64,000 nucleotides of DNA from Sipunculus nudus (Eukaryota; Annelida; Sipuncula; Golfingiida; Sipunculidae). Below, in pieces: positions 13,701-28,000 of this stretch; the stretch's first letter is position 1; each line of letters begins with the position of its first letter. The translations under genes and the position numbers were made by a program. The DNA is taken from contig CM049317.1 in NCBI GenBank assembly GCA_026874595.1, forward strand, positions 29,570,901 through 29,634,900, written 5' to 3'. The notes beneath the pieces are model-generated. The model made no database searches. It saw nothing but the letters and a program-made list of their open reading frames with translations, and had not been told where the DNA came from.

Positions 13701-16700
13701 TATCATCATCTTTATTATTGTCATCTTCGTTTTCATTTACCTTGCCGTCATGCTCATCGACATTGCCATGCTCAATATGAATGATTGTCATTATCTTCTT
13801 GAAGTCAGTATCTTCTTCAGCATCATAATCATTATCATCATTTTTAGCTCAGCTGACCGTAAGTCATCAGGGCTATAGCGATCACCCTTTGTCCGGCGTC
13901 CGTCCGGTTGTCCGCCGGCCGTCCGACCGTCCGTCCGTAACAGGACACAAATCGTAACCGTTAGACCAAGAACGTCTAACTGAACATCCATGTCTCCATG
14001 GGAACCTGAAATTAGGTCATCGTGATCTATATTTTGTGACTTATGGGCCGAAAACATGATTTTGAGCACCCAGACAGTCAGACGGGGCACCAAAAATATC
14101 CATTTAGACTAGGATCTTCTAATAAGACATTTAAGGAGGTCCTAGGCAGATGTCCTTGGAAACCTAAATTTGTGACTCTTCATTATTATGACAATAATCA
14201 TCACCAGCACGAGATACATCATCGGCGTCGTTGTAGTGATTGTCGTTATCATCGCCAGCCATAATAGACAGGCTGGAGAAATTTTATTCCTGTACTCTAA
14301 AGAGTAAGTATTTTAGTATTACTATAACGAACATTTGCCGAAAATGTCAATCGTGGTTAATTTTCCTTTCAGAACTTTAGGGGAGACAATTGATATAATT
14401 TAACAGTTTGCAGACTTAGACACCGAAAGACTGGAAAAGTCGTGAGAACATTTCATGCGAACTTGAAGTATTGAAATGTTTGGAGTCATATCTAACCATA
14501 AAAGTGTCAGGGGTGGTAAATATACTGCCGAACCCTTACATCTGATTCTACAAAACCTTACCTCGGATGTTTTTTACTTACTAGGGACTCGCGTAAAGTA
14601 CCTTGTTTAACGGTCGGTCGAGTGAGGTCGAAATTCCGACAATAAAGCCGGTCGTGGCCTTACGCACGCGAAGGACAGATTTAAAAGGCTTCTTAAGAAA
14701 TGTTCTTTGAGGAAAAGGGCACTGATTCTCAAAGAAAAGACATAAAGGGCTGTCTCCTTGACGAAAATGTCCGTATGTCATGATTTACCTGAACTATAAT
14801 TTGTATGATTGCGCTGATTTTTTTATTCCGTGTGAATAAATTCCATTGAAATTCTGACGAGTACTCCGAAAACTTATACGTACACTGACGGTATACCCGC
14901 TTATATACATACATGTATATATACAAATGCCATTTTACCACAATACTCGTTAGCACATCACGAACAAAGTCATGGCTGTTATCATTAACATTCTATTACA
15001 AACATGTCACACAGGGCTTTCGCAATTTCTTCTCAAAGCAGCAAAGACCGTGCAAACAACACAACGTTAATTTCACCCAGTACATGTATGTATCATTTTG
15101 CCAGGCCTGCTGATGTGGCCTGTATTTATGGACAAAGTTGACGTCAAACTGTACTTCTGCTAAATTCGAGGCTTTGCAAACATCTAACTGACGACTGTCA
15201 CACGCACCAAGCTAACGCTTACACAACGATTAATATTCAAATCATGATCACCATCAAAATCATCTTCTTTATTAGCACAATCATCTTCATCAGTAGTTTC
15301 ATCATCAACATCATCTTCATCAGCATTATCTTCATCTGCATCATCTGCACCATCTCCATCAGCATTAGCATCTTCGTCATCATCATCATTATAATCATCA
15401 TCATCATCATCATCATTATCCTTGCGAGTTCAAAGCCACTATAATTATGGTAATCGAAAGATCAGGTCACTCAAAACGGCGTGATTCAGGTTTATTGTAA
15501 AGAAAAAGTGTACTCTTTGACTGTTTCAAAGTCCTGCCCATTTATTATTCGGTGTACAGTCAAGCCCGCTTATTGTCATGTCGGTGGTGCATGCATAAAT
15601 TATGATAATAACCGGGATGTGACATAATGCGGGCTTCAACTTGGATGTTCTTTTGAGTCATAGAAGAAGTGTTATGTCTCAAATGATATTAAATAAATCG
15701 TCAACAAAAAGGAAACAGAAACTTTTATGAATATTTCAAATTACGTTTATGCGCACCTGACAATTTATTTCCTGTAAGTTTTGTGCCGCATGCCCCATGT
15801 ACTTTCATATTTTCTTGCTCACCCTTATTCGGCAGTTCGCCCGTGAACATCCGGGCCTTCATTTGTTAAAAACACATATCAGCTTTTGGTTTCATTCTCA
15901 TATCAATGTCCTCATCAAATATAGGCTTTTGTTTTTTTTTTTTTTTATAAAATGATCAGTTTTCAACATGTAACGTGATAGATCTGATTTTGAAACGAAA
16001 ATTGACAAACCTCTCCTAGTTAACGGATGGAAACACAAAAGCTCGGCAGGAAACCTCCGAAGGAGTTACACCTTGGAAAATTACAGGGACAGAAGATTAC
16101 ATGCTGGTTGCTGTGACTGACACATTAATGTACACAATCATATTTGGATTCAAGGATAATTATATATTATACCTGGGCTGTCACTCAGGTTTTTCGGGTC
16201 AGGAAAGAACATTGTACCTACTAGATATGGTTATTATCTATTGTCGTAAACACGGCGCACATTTTACGACACGTGCCCTTTTGTCGACAACGGAGAGTCG
16301 ACGGGACCTCTTTTAGTACGTCTAGCACGTGTACGAGGGACATAGACTGAAGGACAAAAAGTTTTGTGATCAATCTTTTATGTCATGATTTGAAGATAAT
16401 TAGGCCTACAAGCCACGCTAGGAAATCTATAAACAACACAAAGCCATTGAAGCATGCAAAAAACGTATATATTTATTGTTCAGTAATTGTTCATGCTCCT
16501 AAGGAGCATTCAGATAATGCAAGTTATATAATTGTTAATGTAACATTTCGAGACCGGTGCTAAGTCATTTATCAATGACATGAGCGTCATTAGGATTGTG
16601 AAGTCATGTTTTACACAATGTTTCTTCATTTTCTTCCACCCAATCACTCATAAATAAACATTGTAACTTAGGTGTGACAAAGTTATAAACTATTATAAAC

Positions 16701-17447
16701 AGATTTGCTATTGTCACCGTCACAGTATTTATTCCATGCATCGCTTGTGATCACACATCTTTTGTGTCAATTCAAAACAACATCGTCATTTAAAGGATAT
16801 TAAGTGAAAGTAGATATGAGTGCAGTATAATTTGTACGACAGCGTAGAGGTGTGGGTAATTTATTCATCGCATACATTTCAATACTATTTTCACAGCAAG
16901 GGCGTTTATAGATTTCGGATTATTTTCTATACAAAACTAAGCTCTCTGCAACATAGTAGTCTATAGAAGCACAGAGATATGCATATTTTCTTTGCATCTG
17001 TCTTGTTGTGAATTTAAAATGCATTTTAAACGATATTTTTTTCAACGGATTGCTGCATTCAAACTAAACAACCATTTATTACATGGAGGCTTATTTTAAT
17101 CACTGATGTGTTTTCTCCAAGTTACCAAACTGTAGAGCGAAGTCATACAGATTTTGTGCCTCTGTTGCCCTTTATTATGTCATGTATTGTGTCTATAGCG
17201 TAACAGGTTATATTAATGCCTGGGAGTTACAGGAGCGAGACGATAGATAGTTATCAACAGACCGGTGTGTTCGTCCTTATGCGCTTATAATGAGCACCGG
17301 CTGTGAAGAGATAAACCTAGGAATGTGATGAAAACCGCAAGAACAAAAGAGCGCCATTAACTAGTGTTCGTAAATCAAATCTCAGCGGTTATGAATGTAT
17401 GGGAACTATAATCGTGGGTACGTTAGAGACAATTATATTTCTTATGA

Positions 17448-17497
<50 letters not shown>

Positions 17498-18929
17498 GCG
17501 CTTCTTATGACAGTTAACAGTATTGGACACAGATAAACTATATGACAGTTATATTGACAGACAGACGCGGATCCAAGGGGGGGGGAGGAGGGGGTTCAGC
17601 TGTTCCGCACCCACCCTTTTCCAGCCACTGCAACCTTTTTTAGATGTTTCAGACTATTTTTATGCGGTCCTCCCCTTTTCCAGACATAAGATTTTTTGGG
17701 GGCTTTTTCATTAGTTCGCCTGGGTTGCCAGCCACCCCCCCCCCCCCCCCAATCGTTGATCCGCCATGGGACAAGACGTAGATAACCCAACGGTTACGTC
17801 GGTCATATCTACGTATTGTCTTTTATTAGTATTATGTGACAGCAGTCCTTCAAACTAATAGTCACGGAGGATAGAGGTGTTACTGAGGTAAAAAAAACAG
17901 TGAGGGTTAAACAGTGCAGCTCTAGAGGGTCTTGGTAAAAAGGTTGGCAGGATAAAATCAATCAGTCAATCAGGATACAGTCAATCCAATTTAATATGAT
18001 ATCAGTTAATAGAATTCCTTTTCATTTTCTCATTTTCATATGAATATGAACTCCCAAACCATTTCCTATATGTACAATGGTTAATCTGACCGTTTAATAA
18101 ATATTAACGCATGAACGTAATTTGATATATTGATGTGCATTAAAATATTCATGAACCGTTTCCGCTTCCTCTTTATTGTCGATTACTTAATACCATGTAA
18201 TCCATGGCGCATTTTCTATTATCACACGCATCCACTAATTTTATTTTTGATTTTATATAAAACTATAATATGGTATTTTTAGAGGATATGTCACTATTAT
18301 ATTAATCTTTCACAAAACTGACATTTATTTCATTATTAATTAAAAGTAGAACATTAACTGGCTTGTCATTTAGTTGTCAACCCCACAAGGTATGTATACA
18401 AATACATGTCCTTGTACCCTAATACATACTTTAATGGCCCGTTAGCTAATTAAACAGATGTAGTTCTTGATGTACAACTGAAAGCGTGTGGCCATTGGTA
18501 TCATATCTTTCTGCTTAGCACTGCCGTATTTGGATACTGGTAGACTGACATTAAATAGCAAAGGTCCAAGCAGCCGGGTGAACTAGTTACTAGTGGACTG
18601 GCTCTGGGATCATGAGCTGCGCTTACTAAGGTGTTGGTCCCTTACAGACTTAATATTTAAACATGATAAATGAGTAATACTAATGCAGGAGTGAGAGAAC
18701 AAAATCAGAGAGTTTGTATCTCCGTTAGCCAATCAGAATGAAATTGTTACCCATAGTATGTGATTTACGCTCTGGGATCGGGTTAGGTCAAACAACGGCG
18801 AGGAACTGTCTAAGTTCAAGTATGAAATTCCATCTGCCAGGCGAACTTTTAAAAATAAGACATTGAAGATGTGAGAAATGTGTCGCCTGATCCGGTGAAT
18901 TGTGCTATGTAAAATACCGGGAAACATTA

Positions 18930-19004
<75 letters not shown>

Positions 19005-22000
19005 TAATAATAAAAATTGATAATAATAATAATTGTAATAATTATAAATAAAAAATAATAAGAACATTAATAATATTTATAATAATAGTAATAATATTAA
19101 TAATGATAATAATAATAATAATAATAATAATAACGGTACATTTGATGACTAAGAAAAGGGAAGTGGTTGACTGCGCAAGTGCGGAAATTGTAAGGTTATT
19201 TGTTGTTATTCTTAATTGCACGGAAGCAACGCCATATTTTCTAAAACTTTGGTTCGTTTGATGTTGCCGCTAGAGGACGTTGTTGGAGTAGTTTGGATTA
19301 CAAGCAACGGTTATTTTAACGGGTACCCACGTTGTCAACACGTGAATATAGACAAAACTCACGATCTATGCACCACAGGCGCGGCGATTTGTTTGTTCAA
19401 TTTTATATAGAAATGTTCAACAGTATATTTTTAGTTCACACACGTCAGATAAAGGAATAGGTTCTTTTTAAACTTTGCTGTCGATCCGTACGAAGTTCGA
19501 AACCAATAGATTTGTTTTTCCTTGATGGAGGTATGCGCTCCTACTGCTATTATGGCTTTAAAATTAACTGCAACCAATTTTAAACATATTTTTAAATTAC
19601 CCGTGTGACTAACATGGGCTAACCACATTATGAAACAAATCTGAACTTGTCACCCGCCCATATTTCGTTGGTTAGGGGGTTTTGAGTTCGGTCAGTACCT
19701 GCTTTGCTAGGAGCTGTTTGGGATTATTAAGGACTTTCTGCCTTCTGTCTCCTTCTGCAAGGGTTACAAAAATCACCAGTGCATAATGCGTTCATATTTC
19801 ACTAATACCTTAATATAATCCAAGATTTATGCATTGAGAGAGAGAACGAGTGAATACACTTAGCCCACTTAATCCTGTAAAAAGAGAGGTAGGTATGTTT
19901 TTAAACTAAAGTAGCCGAATTTACGAGAGTGTCGGCAGAACAAACCAGAGATTGATCGGTAAATAATCGGAGGGTCTTCAGTCTTTTTTCTGAAACCCTT
20001 AAGGTTATACCTCTGTAGATTGGTACTCCGCTCTATTATGGTTCTCTACCAATCATAAAGACGGGCGTACAACGCCATCTACAGTGCTCCCTGCAGACTG
20101 GCTCCAACTCCAATATGGATATTTGAGACAAAATTAACATCTTGTTTGTTCGGAGAAGTTGCCAAAAGATTGCTGTAAAATTCATGTGGGAGGCTGAAGG
20201 CCATAATAGAGCGCGGTACCAGTCTAATACCTCGGTACCATTGACACTCCCGATGTCTGGCGAAGTATTCGCGAAGGGGAAAGTTGGATTATACCATAGA
20301 CCTCTAAAAAAAACAGGTCGCCGAAAAATCGACGAAGAATCGGTCCACTGCCTCGCAAATTTCCGCCAGATGGTCAAATATTTCAATGCTTGAATTGAAA
20401 TTCGGTTGCGAAGTTTTATCGCAAGAAACTAGCGACGAAATATCAGCGAACCGCACAGAAACTTCGGAAATTAATCCCTAGCCCCCGGCAATGCATCCCA
20501 GACTTGGTTTATGTCTCAAAGCGTCTCTTTTGTGTCTGTGATAAGACGCCCAAGTATCTGCAAAGTTTTGGCGATCGGTGATGTTTTTGTTCGGCAAACC
20601 ATCGGTGATCAGGACCCAAATACCACCAGAAGAACACCGAAACTTTGGTGCTCTTTCACCGGTCAGTAAAATTTGCTTTATGCATGCGCCGATTTGTGGA
20701 ATTTACTATTCTTCTAAATGTTCCATGAAGACTGCAACAGCATCTTCTTCCACTTATAGTTTTTGGTGTAGATGTTTAAGGCTGGGTCTGGAAATATTCG
20801 TATTTATACCCGACCCATAAGGTATCCCCGATACATCTGTGATTGTTAGGCAATGTTCGGTTATAAAACTGTAATATTTCTGGAATGCTGAGCAGATACT
20901 GACAAGCCATGTACGATCAATCGGCAAATATCACCGATGCAAGCCAAACATTTGCCGAACTATCATCGAGCTTCGCCGAACATCGCAAAAGATTCACAGG
21001 CATGGCTTGGGGATTAGTTGGAGAACCTCGGCGACCATAGAAGAAATAACACCTACTGTTCGTGGGAAATTACCAAAATTTCGCAGAATAACCCCAAGGT
21101 AAATTTATAGTGGGACTGTTCTGTTTTATTTGTTTATCAATATTTTTCACGTAGCCAAACTTTTTATTCGCCGAACATCGCTAGAGGCTAAAAACCCTAG
21201 GAGGCCTGAGGCATTAGCCGCCATATGGCGGCCTCACACAGCGATGTGTCTCTATGTCTCTTCGATATATCCCGATGTGTCTCCGATGTTTCGCGAGGAT
21301 TTCATTTTTGCAATTTACCATACTGCAATGTTCATAACATTATTATATCAATTATGTAATATGCACGCAGAATCTCAACAATGGTACGAGTTAAGGGAGT
21401 ATGGAACAGGTAGTAATTATTCACACATCAGTTGCAGATATACAGAAGAATGTATATTATTCAATTATCTATCATTTTGTTACGGCCTACATAAAATTTA
21501 CACATGCTAATATTGACGCTACCGGCACAAAATACATGAGCTATTTGGGCTTTAGAATATATCTTCCCCTGGACACATGTGGCGCCTTATTCACGATGGT
21601 TTTATTTTCGCTATAATTTTCCCCTTCGCGAATATCGCGAATTTGAAACCCTCGACAACATAAAGACAATCACAGTACATGACAACATTGGCTAGAGCTA
21701 TTATATAATATAGGCCGAGGAGAGTATTACTTAGGCAAACCTACCGGATGTGATAAGAGACTGAGAGATTCCCGGAAACCTCGTAAAGAAGAGAGAGATT
21801 TTGTTAGAGTGTTCCAACTTATGGCCAATCAAAATCGTACTCTTTACATAATTATCTGTGCCAAAGTTCTAATGAATATACACTGAGTGCACACTGCGCA
21901 GAATCGGACTAAAAAAGTACGATTCGGCTGGTGAGGGGTTGTGACACCCACAATGCACCGCGACTTCTAAATACACCAGCGACGTCGGTATAGATGGTGT

Positions 22001-25000
22001 GAAGAGGGTAATGAAGTCCGTTTAAATATTTTTGACAAGAATTGTTTCAAGGGAAATTACATAAACATTGGTGTTTTTTATACAGACTCCACAGAATAAG
22101 CAATATTTCGTAATCACACGCATGTGAAATGAAAACATGTTTCCTTGAAATGTAAGTTTGAGGCAACTAGTCCCGGCCGTCCCACACTGCCTAACTCGTA
22201 GAGGTTTGTAATAACTAGAAACGGCGTATGGCGGGAGGGTGACACCGAGTATTTGTCATAACGAGTAAGATTTTCTGATAGACATAAGTGAGTTGGCCTG
22301 GATGTAAGCGGCCCATGTAGACTTCACTCGTGTTAGTCACGGCTTTGTGACCAGAAGCATGTGGGAAAAAATTAACCTTGTTTTGTTGAACTTGGAGGTT
22401 GTTATTGAGATGCTCTGTACAGACAGTATTGACTGTACCAATTTACGTTATGATTTAACGGAGAGCCTGGAGCTGTTACAAAGGTCAAGGACATGAGAAG
22501 CAAACCTGCAGACGTGGTGTCATGATTAGCGGATCTGGGATGGATGCATTTATGCAAATAAACCATCCGTCATATACCCATGACCTAATCTTGTCGGCGT
22601 TATGGTAATAGCTTGCTCGGGACAGAGCCAACAGTTTATGGAAGTAATATCTTGGCGCTGATATTCCCATGCATTTTCGGTTGTGAAAACAGTTCAATTT
22701 GAAAATATTAACTCTTTCTTTAATTTCCATCATTGAGAGAGAGAGAGAGAAAGGGAAAGAGAGCATATTTCGAAGAAATGGGGATGACTACTTAAGTTAA
22801 ACCCAACATGCTGCATGCGTCAAATACTTGTGTTTGTGTGGTATCTGTGTTTGCATGTGCCCCAAGAAATGCAATCAAACATCATAATTGAAAAAAAAGG
22901 TTTTTAGATTAAGTGACTCCTGAGTTTTTAACACAACTCTTTGAGAGAGGATACCTACAGCTTCCAAGATAACAGGATTCAACTTTTATCCAAGTGACCA
23001 AGGCATAATTGAAATATAAAGTAAACAGAGCTAGACATGTGTGCTCTATGACATAAGGTATATCTATATGCATCAGTGGTTGCCCGGGTCTCCAGACACT
23101 GGGCGGGCATTAATCACCCTATATGTTTTATGCTCTGTTGAGTCCATACGTACAAGCATGCAGAGCTGAAGCCTGAACAATAAGCGTCAGTCATTTCAGT
23201 AATGTGACCCTTAGTTGTCTAGCTTTCACATCAGGAATACACATAGGGATTATGCCATTTTTCGTACATCCCCTCTATTCCTTTCTTTTGCATCTTTCAC
23301 TTCGGTACATCCTTTGACTGGTCGACTCATGTCTTGAGATGACGACTGGCAACAGTCGAGGTTTGCTGTACTCTGGAAGAAGGAAATTTTAGAACTGCAT
23401 AAACGTCCTCGGTCAATATGCTGACTGACCTTTACTTATGTACATGGTATGGTAGTTTTATATACAGGTATAAGTTTATACTCGTTCATTATAATCAAAA
23501 TAAATTTGATACTGTCATATTTTCATTGAAAATGTTTATACAATTTAAATATATTAAGATGGATTATGAATGAAAGTATGACAAATTATGCACGATTATT
23601 CGATCAATATAATAATTTAATAAAATAAGAAAAGGTGCTCCGGAAAAAAAGAGTAGACTCCTTTGAAATAAAGAGTAAAAAAATAGTAAGATTAGCATCA
23701 GTTCTACATTTTTTTTTATCACAGACTGATTAAAGATGTGCTTCGTATACTACAATTGTGTATATACAGTCGAGCCCACTTAGTGTCATATCGGTTAATA
23801 GAAAATCCCGTTTATTGTCACATAAATCTGACCGTTTAAAATCATGGACTATTGTCATAATCCCGCTTATTGTCATGCTTGGAACCCTTGGCAGTGATAC
23901 TAATATCACATCAGATGTATATCGACGCATTCCCACAGTCAGAAACATACATGGCGCACATCCCCCTTCATGAAGACAAGGGGATTTTCTACATGTTGTG
24001 ACACATGCCAGAAATTTGCATACAAAAAATTGCAAAATATCACATTCTTGTTCTAACTGGTCTGTTAAATCAGGAGAGAAATAGTAAATATATCGGAATA
24101 CTTTCACTGAAATGGAGAGGGGTAAAAAGGCTACTGTTGAAATAAGGTTAAAAAAAGAGTTATTGGCGTCATTTTCATGAAATCCTAAAAAAGAGTGACT
24201 CCTTTAAAAAGAGCCTGAATTATATGGATTATATGGTGAATAGGCTTAATATGAGTGTGAGTTAAATGCAGTTGATTACAGTTAGGCATTAAAGTAGCAT
24301 TTAAGTCTATACCTAGAGAAGTCTATACTTTCAGAAGTGAACAAATCCAGAATTACAACTGCGCATTTTCCATTTATAACAGCACAAATTGGGATCCACT
24401 GCATTTAAAGTATATCCTGTTGTGGAAATTATTTTGTTTTGCATACAGAAAGCCAGGTTGATAGATATCCTTTGGGATATTTTTGTAAATGAGGGTGCGT
24501 TAGTCTGGTAAAAAATGAAAAAGAGCATTCTTCTGCATTACTTTGGTCCAGGAAGATACCATCCATTCAGGATTCATCCTTCTGAGGCACGCTTTTAAAA
24601 AAACGACATCGTCCAGGCAACGATGTTCAGCATACGTCCTAACATTAGCGTTAGAAACCTTATTCTAAATTATATACAATATACAATCGTATATTTACTC
24701 ACCAAACAAAGAACGCCTGGGGAAGTTTATCCAAATTTCGATTAATTTAAAAATATATTTTGTATCTGGATTAGATGTGCTGGAATAATCTGTTTCTATT
24801 GAATATTTAAAACTAAATTAAAACGCTTATAAATTCAGTCACATTCCATATAAACAACATTAGATATTTCTTTTAGCTTCCAGAAAATGTATACGTCATG
24901 GGGTCACAAAGTAGCAGATGAAAAACTGAAAGAATGTCAGGTCATACTCGGGGAGCAGTCCTGCCACCTGAACTACGCCTATCTACAAACTCTCTATTTT

Positions 25001-28000
25001 GATGGATTTCTACTTATGTTTGTATAGAATGACATACATCGTGCAGTTATCTGCAATCAGTTTTAGGCTCAACAGGGCATAACACAGACAGGTTCTGGTT
25101 AAATATTCTGTAAAACATAAGTCCTTGTGAAATGTATTTAAGATATATGGCTTTTGTAACATGTTAAATCAACTCCGCATCACGGCTCGTGGGTCAGTAG
25201 TTGCTGGTGAATGCAATATGGTCCCACAGGCACTTGGGAACTGTTAACATTGAATTGCAACACATACCCACAACTTGTAGAAACGATATGTTGCACACGA
25301 GCCAACATAACCGCAGGTGCACACGCATTCCACATTCCACATTAATTAATGACAGCTTTGGGAATACTTTTTATTATATGGCGGCGCTCGACGAATTTCA
25401 GCTTATTTATTGGTAGATTAATTATTATTTGTTTGTACATTAATTATTATATTGTGAACACGCACGACCTACACAGGGCCTTAAGAGAGTCCAGCTCGAA
25501 GCCTAAAATTGTAAAATAAACATAAAATTATACAACATAGTAAAAACAAAAGAAATTAATTAAATTATGAAATTTCAGATTGTTTATTGTGCTCCCTTTT
25601 ATATATTCTAATATTCAATACATACTTTTCTATTTATACAGGAGGCTTTAATAGAGACATCATTGTATAATTACCACACTCGACCATAACGGGTCCTTAA
25701 TGATCCTTAAGCTTGATGCCCCACTATAAAACAATCAAAATACAATTATGCTATAGAGTAATATTGAATAATTAAAATAGAATATATGTAAAAGTTTTTG
25801 TAGTACTTTAATTTTATTTAAAAATTAAATGAGGTTCTTGTATGTTTTTATTTATGGATTAGATAAAGATAAATTATTCATAATGAGACTTTTTAAAATG
25901 GAGAGTAATATTTATGAGAAAGTCTATTTTTTATATCAAATTAAGAACCTCAGGTGATTGGTACAAATTCTTAGACACAAACAACACTTGAAAAAGAATT
26001 TCTTGCATTTGATTTATACAGTAATGTTGCAGTGTTTTATATTGTATTTTTATCATTATATATATTTTGTTCTGACTCTGGACGAAGGGATATAAAGACC
26101 CTTTATCTCTGATGGTTTTTTCTCTATTTTTGAATTTTAATAATCAAAACAGTGGATAGTTTAACTACATAAAATAATAGTATCCTGAATAAATTTAGTT
26201 ACATCACATCAAGTATATTGATAAAGTATGTGGATATTATCATTAAATATAACAAAAAATTTAAAATGTTCAACACTTACAATATGCCATCAGGTTCCTC
26301 AGCTCCATTAAGATATGTTCTTTTCGTTCATGTTCGTCTGATCCATTAAGATGTGTTCTTTTCCTTCATGTTCGTCTGATCCATTAAGATGTGTTCTTTG
26401 CCTTCATGTTCGTCTTGTCCATTAAGATGTGTTCTTTTCCTTCATGTTCGTCTGGTCCATTAAGATGTGTTCTTTTCCTTCATGTTCGTCTGGTCCATTA
26501 AGATGTGTTCTTTTCCTTCATGTTCGTCTTGTCCATTAAGATGTGTTCTTTTCCTTCATGTTCGTCTTGTCCATTAAGATGTGTTCTTTTCCTTTATGTT
26601 CGTCTGGTCCATTAAGATGTGTTCTTTTCCTTCATGTTCGTCTGGTCCATTAAGATGTGTTCTTTTCCTTTATGTTCGTCTGGTCCATTAAGATGTGTTC
26701 TTTTCCTTCATGTTCGTCTGGTCCATTAAGATGTGTTCTTTTCCTTCATGTTCGTCTTGTCCATTAAGATGTGTTCTTTTCCTTTATGTTCGTCTGGTCC
26801 ATTAAGATGTGTTCTTTTTCTTCATGTCTACCTGATCCATAAGATTTGCAGGTTCCCCTTAATATTTCGTTTCATTATGATGAATAGTTATATTTTTCCA
26901 TAGTGCTTTTCGATCCATTTTGATGTAACACTATATAGTTTTTTCTAAATGTTTGCAGTGGGTCCATTAGAGGGTAACCTTATAATTTTCCTGGAAGTTC
27001 TATGAATCCATCATTATATAATGTTATAGATTTCATGAATGTTCTTAGGGTCCATTAGGATGTAACGTTATAGTCCTCCCTGCATTTTCTGCGGATCCAT
27101 TGGGAAATATGTTATAGTTTACCTTAATGTTCTTCGGTTGTAACTTTAAAGTCTCTCTGAGTGGTTTTAGTAACCATTATGGTGTAATGTTATAATTTTC
27201 CTTAATCTTCTGCGATGGATCCATTATGATGTAACATTATAGTCTCCCCTGAATGTTCTTTGGATTCATTAGGATTTATTAGTTATGGGTTTTCTTAATG
27301 TTCTTCAAACACATTGGAAAGTAACGTAATAGTTTGCCTGAATGTTCTATGAATCCATTTAGATGAAACGTTATAGTCTATATATTAAGAGGATCCATTA
27401 TTATGTCAGATTACAGGTTTCCTGAATGTTCTTTGTATCAATTTGGATGTGATACTTTTTTTGGGGTTTAAGCTCGATGAACACGTGCATGTGTACATAA
27501 GTTAAAATACTCGCAAACCGGAAATTGCGACTTGTGTGCAATGAGGACCACAGATGGATATATGAAAAACAGATACTTCGGAATGTCTTAAGAGTTCGCT
27601 TAAAGTTGTAGATAAAAGCATATACGAGGTAATGTTCACGCATTCCCTCATATAATTTGAATATATACAACTTTTATATGCAGATTTCCACACCCATAAA
27701 AGTTTTCATGACAGGAACAACTATAAATGCGAAATAGACCTACCCCGGCTATTGTGTCGGCCAAGCTATTGGACAATGTTGTGAACCTATTAAACCCAAG
27801 TGCTATAGATATACTAATGAACAAAAAGGACATCATCACCTTACGTTACTATGTTTATCTCATAGCATAATGCCAACAACCCTTACTATCATATAAACCT
27901 CATTAATGAATAATTAAGGAGGTACATATAAGGTACTGTTTGTTTGTAATACCTGGTGAGGTATCATTAAAGAGCTCTTTATATATTACTAAAATAAACA

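Noticed and set aside
20036-20386. 116-codon minus-strand frame and its 83-codon plus-strand partner
   Set aside because: Overlapping frames on both strands with no family signal, within or beside a decayed repeat.
21130-21510. 126-codon plus-strand frame
   Set aside because: Overlaps a degenerate CpG repeat, has no domain or flanking splice logic, and other frames nearby are equally open.
26304-26836. Minisatellite considered as a CRISPR-like array
   Set aside because: Units abut directly with no unique spacers, in an animal intron.
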